Position numbers and translations under genes: made by a program
Source of the DNA: Bursaphelenchus xylophilus
Lineage: Eukaryota; Nematoda; Chromadorea; Rhabditida; Aphelenchoididae
Length of the DNA stretch: 64,000 nt
NCBI GenBank assembly: GCA_904066235.2
Contig: CAJFCV020000001.1
Coordinates: forward strand, 14,317,291 to 14,381,290
Direction of reading: 5' to 3'
Part shown: positions 26,938 to 36,444 of the stretch, one piece after another
Position numbering within the stretch: position 1 is the stretch's first letter
Layout: each line of letters starts with the position of its first letter
Notes under the pieces: generated by a model
Seen by the model: only the letters and a program-made list of their open reading frames with translations
Told to the model about the DNA's origin: nothing
Databases searched by the model: none

Positions 26938-28239
26938 TTCAGTCCAACTCCCCGTCCGGATCGATAGAAAATTTCGCGGCGGCAGCGTGAAGTGACGCAA
27001 GATTGTCTGCTCCGATTACTGTGGCCAACTCGCCCCGAATGGCCGAGAAATGAAAAGTGGGCGGAGCCTGCGGAATTAATTTGTGTTTGGCATGAGAATT
27101 AATAAATTTCTCGGCCGTCTCCATGCAAATGATGATCTCTGCGAAGGGATTTGGCGATGGTTTTGTAGGGCTTCGGTGGCTTCGAAGAATGGGGCCAAGA
27201 AGATGGCCAAGAACAAATTTCGGCGTAATTCCTCGGATTTTATTTCAATAAGACATTGAAATTTGAGTGAAAAAGACAAAAAAAATTTTTTTGTAAGTTG
27301 TAAAATACGCTTTCTCGAAAAATTTCCAAAAAATCCGTCATCATGACATGTTCAAATTGATGATTTCCATACTTGTGGAAGGCAAAATAAAGAAGAAGAA
27401 CCTTTGCAAAATACGTGCAGCCAACTATCCCCTTAATGTTACCGTAACAAGGCGTTTTGGAGACGTTTTATACGATGAAACATTTTTAGTCGTATAAAAT
27501 GTCCCCGAAGGCTACAAAATCTTAAAGAAAGAGTGTTGGGGTTAAAACCAAATTTAGCGATCTATGAAAACAACTTTTTTTAAATCGTACCGCGTTGGGT
27601 CATTTTATACGATAAAACATGTTTCTTCGTATAAAATGTCATTGAAGGCGCAAAAGTCGACTAAAAGTTGCACTAAGGCTTTTTTAACCATTTAGAAATC
27701 AGTGAAAGCAAATTTTTTAAAAATTCTGCTTTTTAACATCATTTTATACGATAATACATGTTTGATCGTATAACATGTCAGTAAAGTCACAAAAATAAAC
27801 TAAAAACAACATAAAGGCTTCTTAATCAATTTAGAAATCAGTGAAAACAACTTTTTTTAAATTTGGCCTCATTTGGGCTATGTTATACGACAAAACATGT
27901 TTCTTCGTATAATAAGCCACAGAAGTCACACAAGTCAAGTAAAACTGCACAAATGCTTTTTCAAAAAATTGAGAAATCTGTGAAAGCAATTTTTTAAAAT
28001 TCTGCTTTGTAATACCATTTTATACGATAAAACATGTTTTTTCGTATAACATGTCTCCAGGTTCTTGTCCCAATCTTCGGTCAAGACCGTTCACAACGAT
28101 TTCTTTTATTGAAAAAATTATTGGATTAATCGCAATTTCGAAGGGCCCTTCCATAATTGTCATAAGCGGATCACCTGTTCGAAGAAGGGCGACATATGTT
28201 GCGTTGGGATGAGAGGATTAGCCGATGCAATGTATTCAT
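26938..28239 (-). CDS. Unrecognised gene, probable C-terminal and N-terminal exons
   Basis: A minus-strand frame ending at 26938-26940 reads ...EKFINSHAKHKLIP, then QAPPTFHFSAIRGELATV and ends KFSIDPDGELD. Upstream in a different frame of the same stretch (27150-27260) EELRRNLFLAIFLAPFFEAT also looks protein-like, so an intron or a frameshift may separate them near 27145. A possible first exon at 28175-28239 starts MNTLHRLILSSQRNICRPSS, arginine- and serine-rich without acidic residues, like a mitochondrial presequence. I could not join these pieces in phase and do not recognise the family. Confidence 0.3.
27465..28060. repeat. Run of five 30 bp palindromes
   Basis: Copies near 27467, 27602, 27746, 27882 and 28018, spaced 135-144 bp. 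Spacers share phrases such as AAATCAGTGAAA, showing descent from one tandem unit with the palindrome kept best. Confidence 0.85.
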
Positions 28240-28560
28240 CGCATCTCCTAGAAAACGGGATGTGTTGGAGAAAGATTAATGATGATAAAAGGGGTTGGAG
28301 ACAAGTTATACGATGAAAATGTCTATGAGATTTTTTGAAAATTTAAATGCCCATATTTTAGGGAATTTTGGAAATTTTGGGCTGAAATTTTTTATGCTGT
28401 CTTATGAAGTGTTAGACTTACTTTTTGCCAAGTTTGGGCCGAATTGGAGCAAAATGAATTTTTTGATTTTAATTTTTTACTTTTGAAATTCGAATATTCA
28501 TAATTTTTAGACCTTTAAAAATCATCGAATGCCTTTTCATAACAACAAATTTATCAACAA

Positions 28561-31500
28561 CTAGTCTCCGGAGAAATCGCCGGCCAAGATTTGAATGTTT
28601 TTTTGCAATTCTTCCAAAAAGATTTGCGTATTTTTGTCGGAAGTCGCGATTGCCGCTGCCGCCTGGGTCTTCAAGAATTCAGCCAGGTCAGAGAGTTCGG
28701 GCTGAATTTCGGACAAAATCTTCTCTTCAATTGCGAATTGCCTCAGGGCAAGGTAGACTCGGACACACTGAATTCGAATACTCCAATCGGGAAGTTGCCG
28801 CAGACATTTTAGAAGGTGAAAGTAGTCACTAAAAAAATTTAATAATTAATGGGAATGTAAAATACGTTGTAATGGGATATTTTATACGATTGTGGTGTAG
28901 GATCAAAGGTTTATAGATAGAGGGAATGGTAGACACGAGATTAGGAATAATGGTTTATTGCAACCGCACACAGGGAAAAGAGAAATGAGATTAATGATTC
29001 TAATTGGTGACGAGACGTTGCTTTTATATGACTTGGTTTATGCTAATTTCTGTGGGAATTGTGGAAGCTTTTGAGGCTCCACAACATGTCCGGCTCTTCC
29101 TTCTGGGTCGGGTTGGCATGGGGCAGGTAGCAGTTGAACTTCGCAGGGCATTTCCAGGGAACTTTGGGGCTCTTGGTAGGTTCATAATCGAGGGGAAGTT
29201 CGGGTTCCGTTGGTTTGTACTTGCATTTGATTCGCCGATTCACGGGCAAATCACTTGGTGGCAGGGGACGAGAGATTATAGTAGACGGGTTGGGGAGGGA
29301 AATCGAGATGAATTTGAGGTTTGGACCTCGAGTAGGCTTCTGCAATAGATTATTGCCACACGGCAATACATGCCCAACCTCCACGGCGGGTTCACAATGA
29401 CCGGAAAACGGCAGGGAGTTCACAATAGGATCCGGTGACTTTCGAAGTGGATGACTATACGAGTTCACAAAGTCAGCAGCATTTTCCACTGGACAGATAA
29501 TTTTTGGAGCCACAGGTTTCTTCTTCTTCCTATTCGCAAAAAATGTGGATTTTCGAATCCGGCAAAAATCGATTGGGGAGTCTGAACACAATTCGTTCAA
29601 GTTTTCCGAGACAAGAAAATGACCAAAGCGACAAGATATGACTCGAAGTCCATCTGGGGTAACGTGGTTCGAACTTTGTATTTCTAATTTTGCGAGGCAA
29701 TCTTGCCCGAGAACAATACGAATCGGCACTTGACCAAAATCAGCCGGCTGGCCCGTGAAAAACTCGTGGAGATTTTGAATTGCGAGAACACGGAAAGCAA
29801 CCGGTGGGCCAGATTTGGGAACAATAGACACCGATGTCTTGAATGTTTGGATCGATTGAACATTTCCACCAACGGGGATCACTGTGCGGACAATGGGAGA
29901 ATCGAGAGGCAATTGGAGGGAACGACAGAATCCAAGGTCAGCAAAGGAAACCTGAGAGCCCGTATCGATACAAGCTTTCACGGGATCACGAAATCCGCTC
30001 ACTGTCACCATTGGAGACATAACCTCCTCATTTTGGGGCAAGGAAATCGCTCTCATCTGTACTGGTGGTCCATTGGTTGGTTGCATGGCCGGAGGATTGG
30101 ATGGAGGAAAACTGGAAGCCCGAGGAGTCTCAAGATTATTCGGGAATGTCGAGGATAACGGAGGAGACGAGTGGGTCGACTGACCAAAGAAAGACCGATG
30201 GGGTTGATTAAAGTTAAAGTTCGAAGAAGGGAAAGCCTGAGAACAAATCGAAATGTGATGATCACCTTGGCACTGACTACACATTGGAGAACGACACTGT
30301 GAGGACACATGACTTCGACAAAGACAACGAGCACATAAATTCTTCTCACGAATCACCTGGTGTCTCCTGGAATGATCTGATACTGTCCGGCAATCCTTTG
30401 AACGATGGCTTCGATCACAAAATGCACACATCTCTCGATGAAAATTCGAAGGATTGGAGAACTGTGGCGAGCGAAAGTGAGAATCCTTGTCCCGACTCAA
30501 TGAGAACCTTTCACGCGAACGGATAATACTGTCAAGGTAGGATAGGATGTCATCGACCGTGGGAACGATAGCGGAATGCTCAAAATGCAGCTCAATAGAT
30601 CGATGGATGTCTTCAGGGAGCGACTCGAGGATGTGGGAGATGAACAACTCATTTTCTGACAATAGACCGGGAGAATGTATATTCGAGAGAGAAGGCGAGG
30701 AAACGAGAGAATCACGCATGATCATAAGTCGATAGTACCAGTCCTTCAATTCGGATGGCGTACGAGGAACAGAATATTTCTTGTCCTTTAATTCCTTTAG
30801 GAGACGTTGATAATGCGCTCTTTTGTCTCCATAGCGTCTCTGAAGAGCGTTCAGAATAAGGCGCAGACTTCCTTCAACGATCGGAATCGCCTGAATCATC
30901 TCAAGAGGCTCGCCGGCCAGAAGGGAGAGAACGAAGGTTATCTTGCTCATTTCCGAGTAGTGAGGATTACTATCCAAGGCATTCGTCAAAACGCCGAAAA
31001 ACTGGGAAAATTCCTCCGGTTTACCAGAAAATTTGTTGATCCGAATCTTGTGGAGATCGAGGAAAGTGGATCGAGGGGACACTGGAGACGAGGATACCGG
31101 ATTCAAGTTACCTAATTGAGGAGAGGCGAGAACACTAGATCTAGACTGACTATTCTGCAATTCAACCCGAGCACATGCTTCTTGACATCGTTGGATAGCG
31201 TCCATGGAACTCTCAATCCAATAACCGAGCATCTCACTGACCAAAGAACACGACAAAGAATTGACATAGAGCTGAGCAGTGGCGAAGGGGACTTGATGAG
31301 AAAGTTCTAGATCCTCTAGATCGTACAATGCAGTCCGGAAGTCGCTTTCAACAGTCTTGAGGGCCTCCAAGATCTCACTGAACAGCTTCAGGGTAAACGA
31401 TGGAATATCCGAGAGGTCGGTCAGGCGAATCAACGGATTTTCTAAACGGCTGAGGATACGAGCGAAGTCGAAGGTGATCAAGGTGTAGATGGTGCGACAC

Positions 31501-34500
31501 ACGGCTTTAATCTCTCTATATGTGGTTGGATCGTTGACAAATGTTGCGAATACGGTCGCAATCTGCCGGTTGTTCTCGGGGGTCGGACGGAAACCAGCGA
31601 TGATGGCACGATGACGAGCGTGCTCTTCTAAAGAACATCGAGGTGCTGCTGCGATATCGGCAGGGTTGAAAAGGGTAACGGTGGGCGCCGAAGAGAGGTG
31701 AGATTGATTGTTAGCCGCGTCCGAAGGATCAGCCATGACGAAAAAAGCGAGTCCGAACACGAGAGAACGTCAAAACTAAGAGAAACGCTGATAAAGGTGG
31801 GGATCTAACCCAAGATGTGGGGATTTAACCCAAGGAACAGGGGATTCTAACCCAAAAAAAGGCGGGGATCTAACCCGAATGAAGGGGATTTAACCCAGAG
31901 AAATGGGGATCTAACCCAATAAAAGGCGGGGATCTAACCCGAATGAGGGGGATTTAACCCAGGAAAAGGCGGGGATCTAACCCGAAAATATACAACACGG
32001 AGGGAACTACTGCCCTAACACAAAGAGAACACACAATTTGTACGACGATGATCGTACCGAGCCACTAATAATGAATCTAAAGACAGACACTGGTGTGGCT
32101 AGTACCAGTGGTAACAAAAATGCGATTGAACAATACCTGGAATTGCTCCAATCCAAAACGGTTCTCCGGGATCTTCCTACACCAGCGCAGCCCCCATGTG
32201 GTGTAGGATCAACTGTGGATAGGTAGAGGGAATGGTAGACACGAGATTAGGAATAATGGTTTATTGCAACCGCACACAGGGAAAAGAGAAATGAGATTAA
32301 TGATTCTAATTGGTGACGAGACGTTGCTTTTATATGACTTGGTTTATGCTAATTTCTGTGGGAATTGTGGAAGCTTTTGAGGCTCCACAACAACGATGAA
32401 AAATGTTTGATCGTATAACATGTCTCCGAAGACGGAAAAATAAAAAAATTGTAGCAATGAGAAGGTAATACTTTAGAAGACCCTTCACAATCTTTTTGTT
32501 GCCATTATACCACTCCAAGGACATTTTATACGATGAAAAATGTTTGATCGTATAACATGTCTCCGAAGACGACAAAATAAAAAATTGTAGCAATGAGAAG
32601 GTAATCCTTTAGAAAACCATCAAAATTTTTTTTGTCACCACTCCAAGGACATTTTATACGATTAAAAATGTTTGGTCGTATAAACTGCCCCTAGGCAACA
32701 AATTTCGCAACATTTTCGTCCCAAAGGCCGATGAAATCATTACCATTATCATAAAAAAATAAAAATGCTCTTACCAGACCGGGGGACGTTTTATACGACA
32801 AAACATGTTTCGTCGTATAAGATGTCTTCAAACGAGCCAAATTCAAAAACCTTGTTCTAATATTTGCCTAACAGCTTATTAAAAATATTTGCGATATCCA
32901 AAAAATGTCAGTTGCCATTTTATACGATCAAACATGTTTCATCGTATAAAATGTCTCAACTCCAAAAAATGACAAAAAAATCTTACTGCACAACTTTGAC
33001 GAGTCCAGTAGGTCTCCAATCCACCGAATTTTGGATAAAATTGATAATGGCAGCGGCGAAATTTGGGTCCATTTTCGCGAGGTCCAGCTTTTGGATTTGC
33101 CCAAAAAATGGGACCAAAATCCATCGGACCGTGCAAATTGTGGGTCTTACTGTAGTCTTCTGTTGTTGGAGAGTAATGCTTTTTCGGACCACAGTTCCTA
33201 TCGTCTTCTGCTTTGGTCTGACGATTTTTCCGGGGATTTTTTCCTGTAAAATTCAAAAATTATCAGAAAAAAGAAGGAGAAAACTTACATCAGTGTGTAA
33301 AATACGGTCCATGACATCGTTGAGGACAAGTATGATCTGAATTTTTTTGGAGACAACTTTTTGAAAGTCCAATTTGGCCAAAAGATCAGGAATTGCACTG
33401 AGGTCCGAATAAATTACTTGGACCAGATTTTCGGTCACCATGGTCTGAAAAATTTAGATAATCTAACTTGTCCGTATTTTACACTTAAAAATCGATTTCG
33501 TAAAACAAAAAATGAAGTTATAGTTCGAATATAGCATCGAAATTTCGTCAATTCCTTCGAAAAAAATCCTACTTTTCATATTTTCTCATTTCTTTCCAAA
33601 AATTTCAGCAATAGGACATTTTATACGACGAAACATGTTTAATCGTATAACATGTCTCCATCGCATCGCAATCACAAAAAACTAATTTTAGGCCATCAAG
33701 GAAGGTCTCTTAATCAATATCCAAAACAAAATTTACCAAAAAAATGTCTTGGAGACATTTTATACGAAGAAACATGTTTGATCGTATAACACGTCTCCAA
33801 GACATCGGCATAATCAAAAAGAAATATCAGATGGTCCAATAAGACCTATTCTTGAACACTAACAACAATTCTATGACTAAAATAACTTAAAATACATTTT
33901 ATACGATGAAACATGTTTCATCATATAACACGTCCCTCTCTTGAAATTCAAAACTCACATTGAATCCCTTGATATGATTAGTATTTTCGATGATATACAA
34001 CGTCTTAATTAGCTGATGGCTTTGTGCTTTTATCGCATTTCGATTACTTTTTGCAAACTTTGGAAACAATTTCAGCGCCATAAAAGTTTTCTTCCAGTTT
34101 TCTCGCTCCGTCCAGAAATTACAGTAATCCTTGAGGGTTTCGGGGCCTTCTTTTTGATTCAGAAGCTCCAATTCTTCTGCATCCAACTGAAATTTTAATA
34201 AAATTCAAAAAATTACAGTTAAAAAATTTTGAAAAAATAAAAAAAAATTTGCATAAATAAAAAAATTAAGCCCCAAAATTGATGCAGCAAGCCAAAAACT
34301 CACTGAAAATCCCGATTTTTCGTCATTTTCGCCACTTTTTTCCAATTTTTTCTTCATTTTCAAATTTTCAAAGAGTTGCGAGACCAGATCATCCGTCTTC
34401 TCTGCCTCATAATCCATTTTCAGGATATTTTGACCATCTTTGAAACAGAGTTTGGTCAAAAAAGCCGCAAACTTCATGGCCAATCGATGAGAAAATGGGT

Positions 34501-35836
34501 CTAAAGTAATATATTGCAAATTGAGCTCCGAATCTTGCCTGAAGTGGACTCATCAATGTTGAGAATGGGAATAAATGGAGCCAGAAGTGATACGTCGTCT
34601 TCTTGGAAGGTGTCGGGACTAAAATACGACTTCGTTTTTGGGTCCCAACACGAAAATTGGCATTGTGTTCAAATAACTTTAAAAGTGGAATTGGGATAGA
34701 AAAGGAAGCCTAAGGGCTTGATAGACAACACTAATTACTGTAAAATTAATATTTTCCTAAAATACGACTTCGTTTTTGGGTCCCATCACGAAAATTGGCA
34801 TTGTGTTCAAATGAGTTTAAAAGTGGAAATGGGATAGAAAATGAAGCCTAAGGGCTTGATAGACAACACTAATTACTGTAAAATCAGTACTTTCCTAAAA
34901 TACGACCCAAATTTTAGGTCTCAACACGAAATTTGGCATTGTGTTTAAATCCGTTTAATAGTGGAAGTAAGGCAAAAGATAAAGCCTACGGGGCTAGATA
35001 GACAAGACTAATGAACTTAAAAGTAATTTTTTCCTAAAATACGACTTCAATTTTGAATCCCACCACGAAATTTTGGCATTGTGTTCAAGTAGCTTATAAA
35101 AACTAAAATAAGGTAAAACCTTACTAGCTGAAGCTGGAAAAGCAATTTCGGACCCACTTTGACTAATTTCCTTCTAAAATACGACTTCATTTTTGGGTCC
35201 CACCACGAAATTTGGCATTCTGTTCTTTCCTCTTTAAAAGTCATCAAACTCTTTGACTTACTCAATAAAGCATCCAAAGTCCACCACAGCGCTGACTTTT
35301 TGGTACAGCTCGTCAAAGGAGCCGCTAAAATTCTCGCTGACGTATTTTAGGAGCTCCATAAAGGCTTGACGCACTTTTTCTTGACCAAACTTGTCGACGA
35401 CTTGCGCAATTCTAAATGATATTCGATTCTCTTGGAAGGGTTGAGGCTTGTAGATCCTTTCCATACATAAATGGGTTATTAAAGTGTTCCATATTCGCTT
35501 ATTTGTTACATCATCCTTGAGAATTTGCTAAAAAAATGGAAACTAGCAAAAATTAATAAAAATTATTTTGAAAATAGTATTAAAATTTGGTTTAACACTC
35601 AATTTTGCAATTTAAAGTGAATTATTTTAAATTTACCACCAAAACCAACCAAGAGGAAGACTTGACCCAAAGTTACCCTAACTTGGGTCAAGTCTTTCCC
35701 TCATCGCTTTTTAGCCGAATTTTTCGTCGAAATCACCAAAACTCACATAAATATCGTCAACAGAGTCGTTTTCTTCGAACAACCGTCCAAGAGTTGTCTT
35801 TAATTCGGAATCCGAGAGATCAGTTATATTCACCAT
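28561..35836 (-). CDS. clk-2: TELO2 / CLK-2-like telomere length regulation protein
   Basis: Eight exons on the minus strand: 35747-35836, 35262-35527, 34540-34618 (79-80 bases), 34304-34500, 33959-34186, 33289-33444, 32987-33243, 28561-28828. They join in frame to about 513 residues. The middle (PETLKDYCNFWTERENWKK onwards to IILVLNDVMDR) follows the pattern of the conserved TELO2 domain; then IGTVVRKSITL, a short FF segment and a helical C-terminus align in order with TELO2. TELO2/CLK-2 is a helical-repeat cofactor stabilising PIKK kinases (ATM, ATR, mTOR). Worm and human homologues exceed 800 residues, so this model is short: upstream exons may be missed or the N-terminal half may be lost. 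The intron between exons 3 and 4 is 38 bases with a GC donor (GCAAGA). The last intron holds the BEL/Pao element. Confidence 0.7.
28891..29086 (-). repeat. 3' LTR of the BEL/Pao element
   Basis: Matches the LTR at 32197-32392 except around TAGGATCAAAGGTTTATAGA. The Gag-protease frame runs into it and stops at 29043. Confidence 0.9.
29043..31736 (-). CDS. BEL/Pao Gag-protease polyprotein, truncated
   Basis: An uninterrupted frame of 897 codons from MADPSD (an in-frame ATG eight codons earlier is possible). The first ~450 residues are the Gag region typical of BEL/Pao, with KFSGKPEEFSQFF and ALQRRYGDKRAHYQRL. Next come cysteine-rich knuckles (CAFCDRSHRSKDC, CARCLCRSH, CSQCQGDHHISIC) and an aspartic protease with CIDTGSQVSFAD. 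The rest is proline- and lysine-rich. Instead of reaching reverse transcriptase, the frame crosses into the 3' LTR and ends SFHNSHRN, so the 3' part of the element was lost by an internal deletion that left the frame open. Confidence 0.9.
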   Translation of the reverse strand: MADPSDAANNQSHLSSAPTVTLFNPADIAAAPRCSLEEHARHRAIIAGFRPTPENNRQIATVFATFVNDPTTYREIKAVCRTIYTLITFDFARILSRLENPLIRLTDLSDIPSFTLKLFSEILEALKTVESDFRTALYDLEDLELSHQVPFATAQLYVNSLSCSLVSEMLGYWIESSMDAIQRCQEACARVELQNSQSRSSVLASPQLGNLNPVSSSPVSPRSTFLDLHKIRINKFSGKPEEFSQFFGVLTNALDSNPHYSEMSKITFVLSLLAGEPLEMIQAIPIVEGSLRLILNALQRRYGDKRAHYQRLLKELKDKKYSVPRTPSELKDWYYRLMIMRDSLVSSPSLSNIHSPGLLSENELFISHILESLPEDIHRSIELHFEHSAIVPTVDDILSYLDSIIRSRERFSLSRDKDSHFRSPQFSNPSNFHREMCAFCDRSHRSKDCRTVSDHSRRHQVIREKNLCARCLCRSHVSSQCRSPMCSQCQGDHHISICSQAFPSSNFNFNQPHRSFFGQSTHSSPPLSSTFPNNLETPRASSFPPSNPPAMQPTNGPPVQMRAISLPQNEEVMSPMVTVSGFRDPVKACIDTGSQVSFADLGFCRSLQLPLDSPIVRTVIPVGGNVQSIQTFKTSVSIVPKSGPPVAFRVLAIQNLHEFFTGQPADFGQVPIRIVLGQDCLAKLEIQSSNHVTPDGLRVISCRFGHFLVSENLNELCSDSPIDFCRIRKSTFFANRKKKKPVAPKIICPVENAADFVNSYSHPLRKSPDPIVNSLPFSGHCEPAVEVGHVLPCGNNLLQKPTRGPNLKFISISLPNPSTIISRPLPPSDLPVNRRIKCKYKPTEPELPLDYEPTKSPKVPWKCPAKFNCYLPHANPTQKEEPDMLWSLKSFHNSHRN
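31790..31990. repeat. Minisatellite in the BEL/Pao leader
   Basis: GGGGATCTAACCC or GGGGATTTAACCC recurs about eight times at 20-30 bp intervals between the primer site and Gag. It may vary in copy number between element copies. Confidence 0.8.
32197..32392 (-). repeat. 5' LTR of the BEL/Pao element
   Basis: Upstream LTR in the minus-strand sense. Followed, towards lower coordinates, by the possible primer binding site near 32185-32196. Confidence 0.9.
32393..32960. repeat. Run of 30 bp palindromes in the clk-2 last intron
   Basis: Copies near 32393 (its left half is at 28881-28890, split off by the LTR element), 32523, 32651, 32791 and 32920, spaced about 130-140 bp. Spacers at 32430-32500 and 32555-32640 are still similar. 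Confidence 0.85.
33610..33935. repeat. Run of three 30 bp palindromes in a clk-2 intron
   Basis: Copies near 33616, 33758 and 33896, about 140 bp apart. The last lies just 25 bp from the exon 5 donor at 33958. Confidence 0.85.
34619..35261 (-). repeat. Clk-2 intron built of tandem ~140 bp units ending in a splice acceptor motif
   Basis: CTAAAATACGACTTC (acceptor CGTATTTTAG on the coding strand) recurs near 34619, 34756, 34896, 35035 and 35175. Each is followed by TTTTGGGTCCCAACACGAAA-like sequence. Only the unit at 34619 is used as the acceptor in my model; the others are intact decoys in the same intron. Confidence 0.8.
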
Positions 35837-36444
35837 GAGGAAGAGACCTAAAACAACCAAAAAATCGCAAAAAAATCAGCGAAAAAATGGTGAACTAGCT
35901 TCTAAATCTTGAAATACACCTTGATCTTCAATTTCACACCAAAATTCCAACAATTTCCAACAAAAATTTTCGAAAAATCTCAGTTTTTGTCAAAAAATCG
36001 GGTTTTTTGCTAAAAAATCCTCAAAATCTTTGCAATTTTCGATAGTATTTCGATGAAACATACTTTAGACGACACAAGAATTAAATTTCACATATATTAG
36101 AACGTTTATTCTTTTATATTGCGTCAATTTTTCAAGCTTTCTATCAAAAAATACGTGAAATCAAGTGAAAAACAAGAGAATCAAGTTTAAAACGGATATT
36201 TCTCCTAACCACCATGCATTTTCCAGACAGTAGAACTCATGAGCTTTCTTTTGATACCAAAATCTCCCATTCTACATCAATTTTACCCACCGAAAATTCG
36301 AGTTTTTCATGGGTGACATCAAAAATCTCAATTTTTCCGCGAAAAATCGTTTTTTCTTCGCAAAATCGCCAAAATATCCGTTTCAAAAGTAATCACACAG
36401 TAAGAGGGCACTATAACAATTAAAAATACATTGGTTTCCCTCCA
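35837..36444. other. Intergenic spacer between clk-2 and the TTC14-like gene
   Basis: AT-rich, about 600 bp, with no repeat core or exon recognised. Both neighbours are on the minus strand. A related inverted repeat GACTTGACCC ... GGGTCAAGTC lies inside clk-2 intron 1 at 35657-35692. Confidence 0.4.

Larger units (their letters stand above)
28891..32392 (-). mobile_element. BEL/Pao LTR retrotransposon, Gag-protease only
   Basis: Two 196 bp LTRs (28891-29086 and 32197-32392), beginning TGT and ending ACA, differ in only a few clustered bases, so insertion is recent. The 5 bp ACGAT is duplicated at 28886-28890 and 32393-32397. It reads on the minus strand, the same sense as the host gene. After the 5' LTR a TGGGGGCTGCGC sequence could be the primer binding site. 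Only 3.1 kb lies between the LTRs, filled by one Gag-protease frame. Reverse transcriptase, RNase H and integrase are absent, so the copy is non-autonomous. Confidence 0.92.

Noticed and set aside
29004..31310. Several plus-strand frames opposite the BEL/Pao Gag gene
   Set aside because: They are antisense shadows of the long minus-strand Gag-protease frame, which has clear domain motifs.
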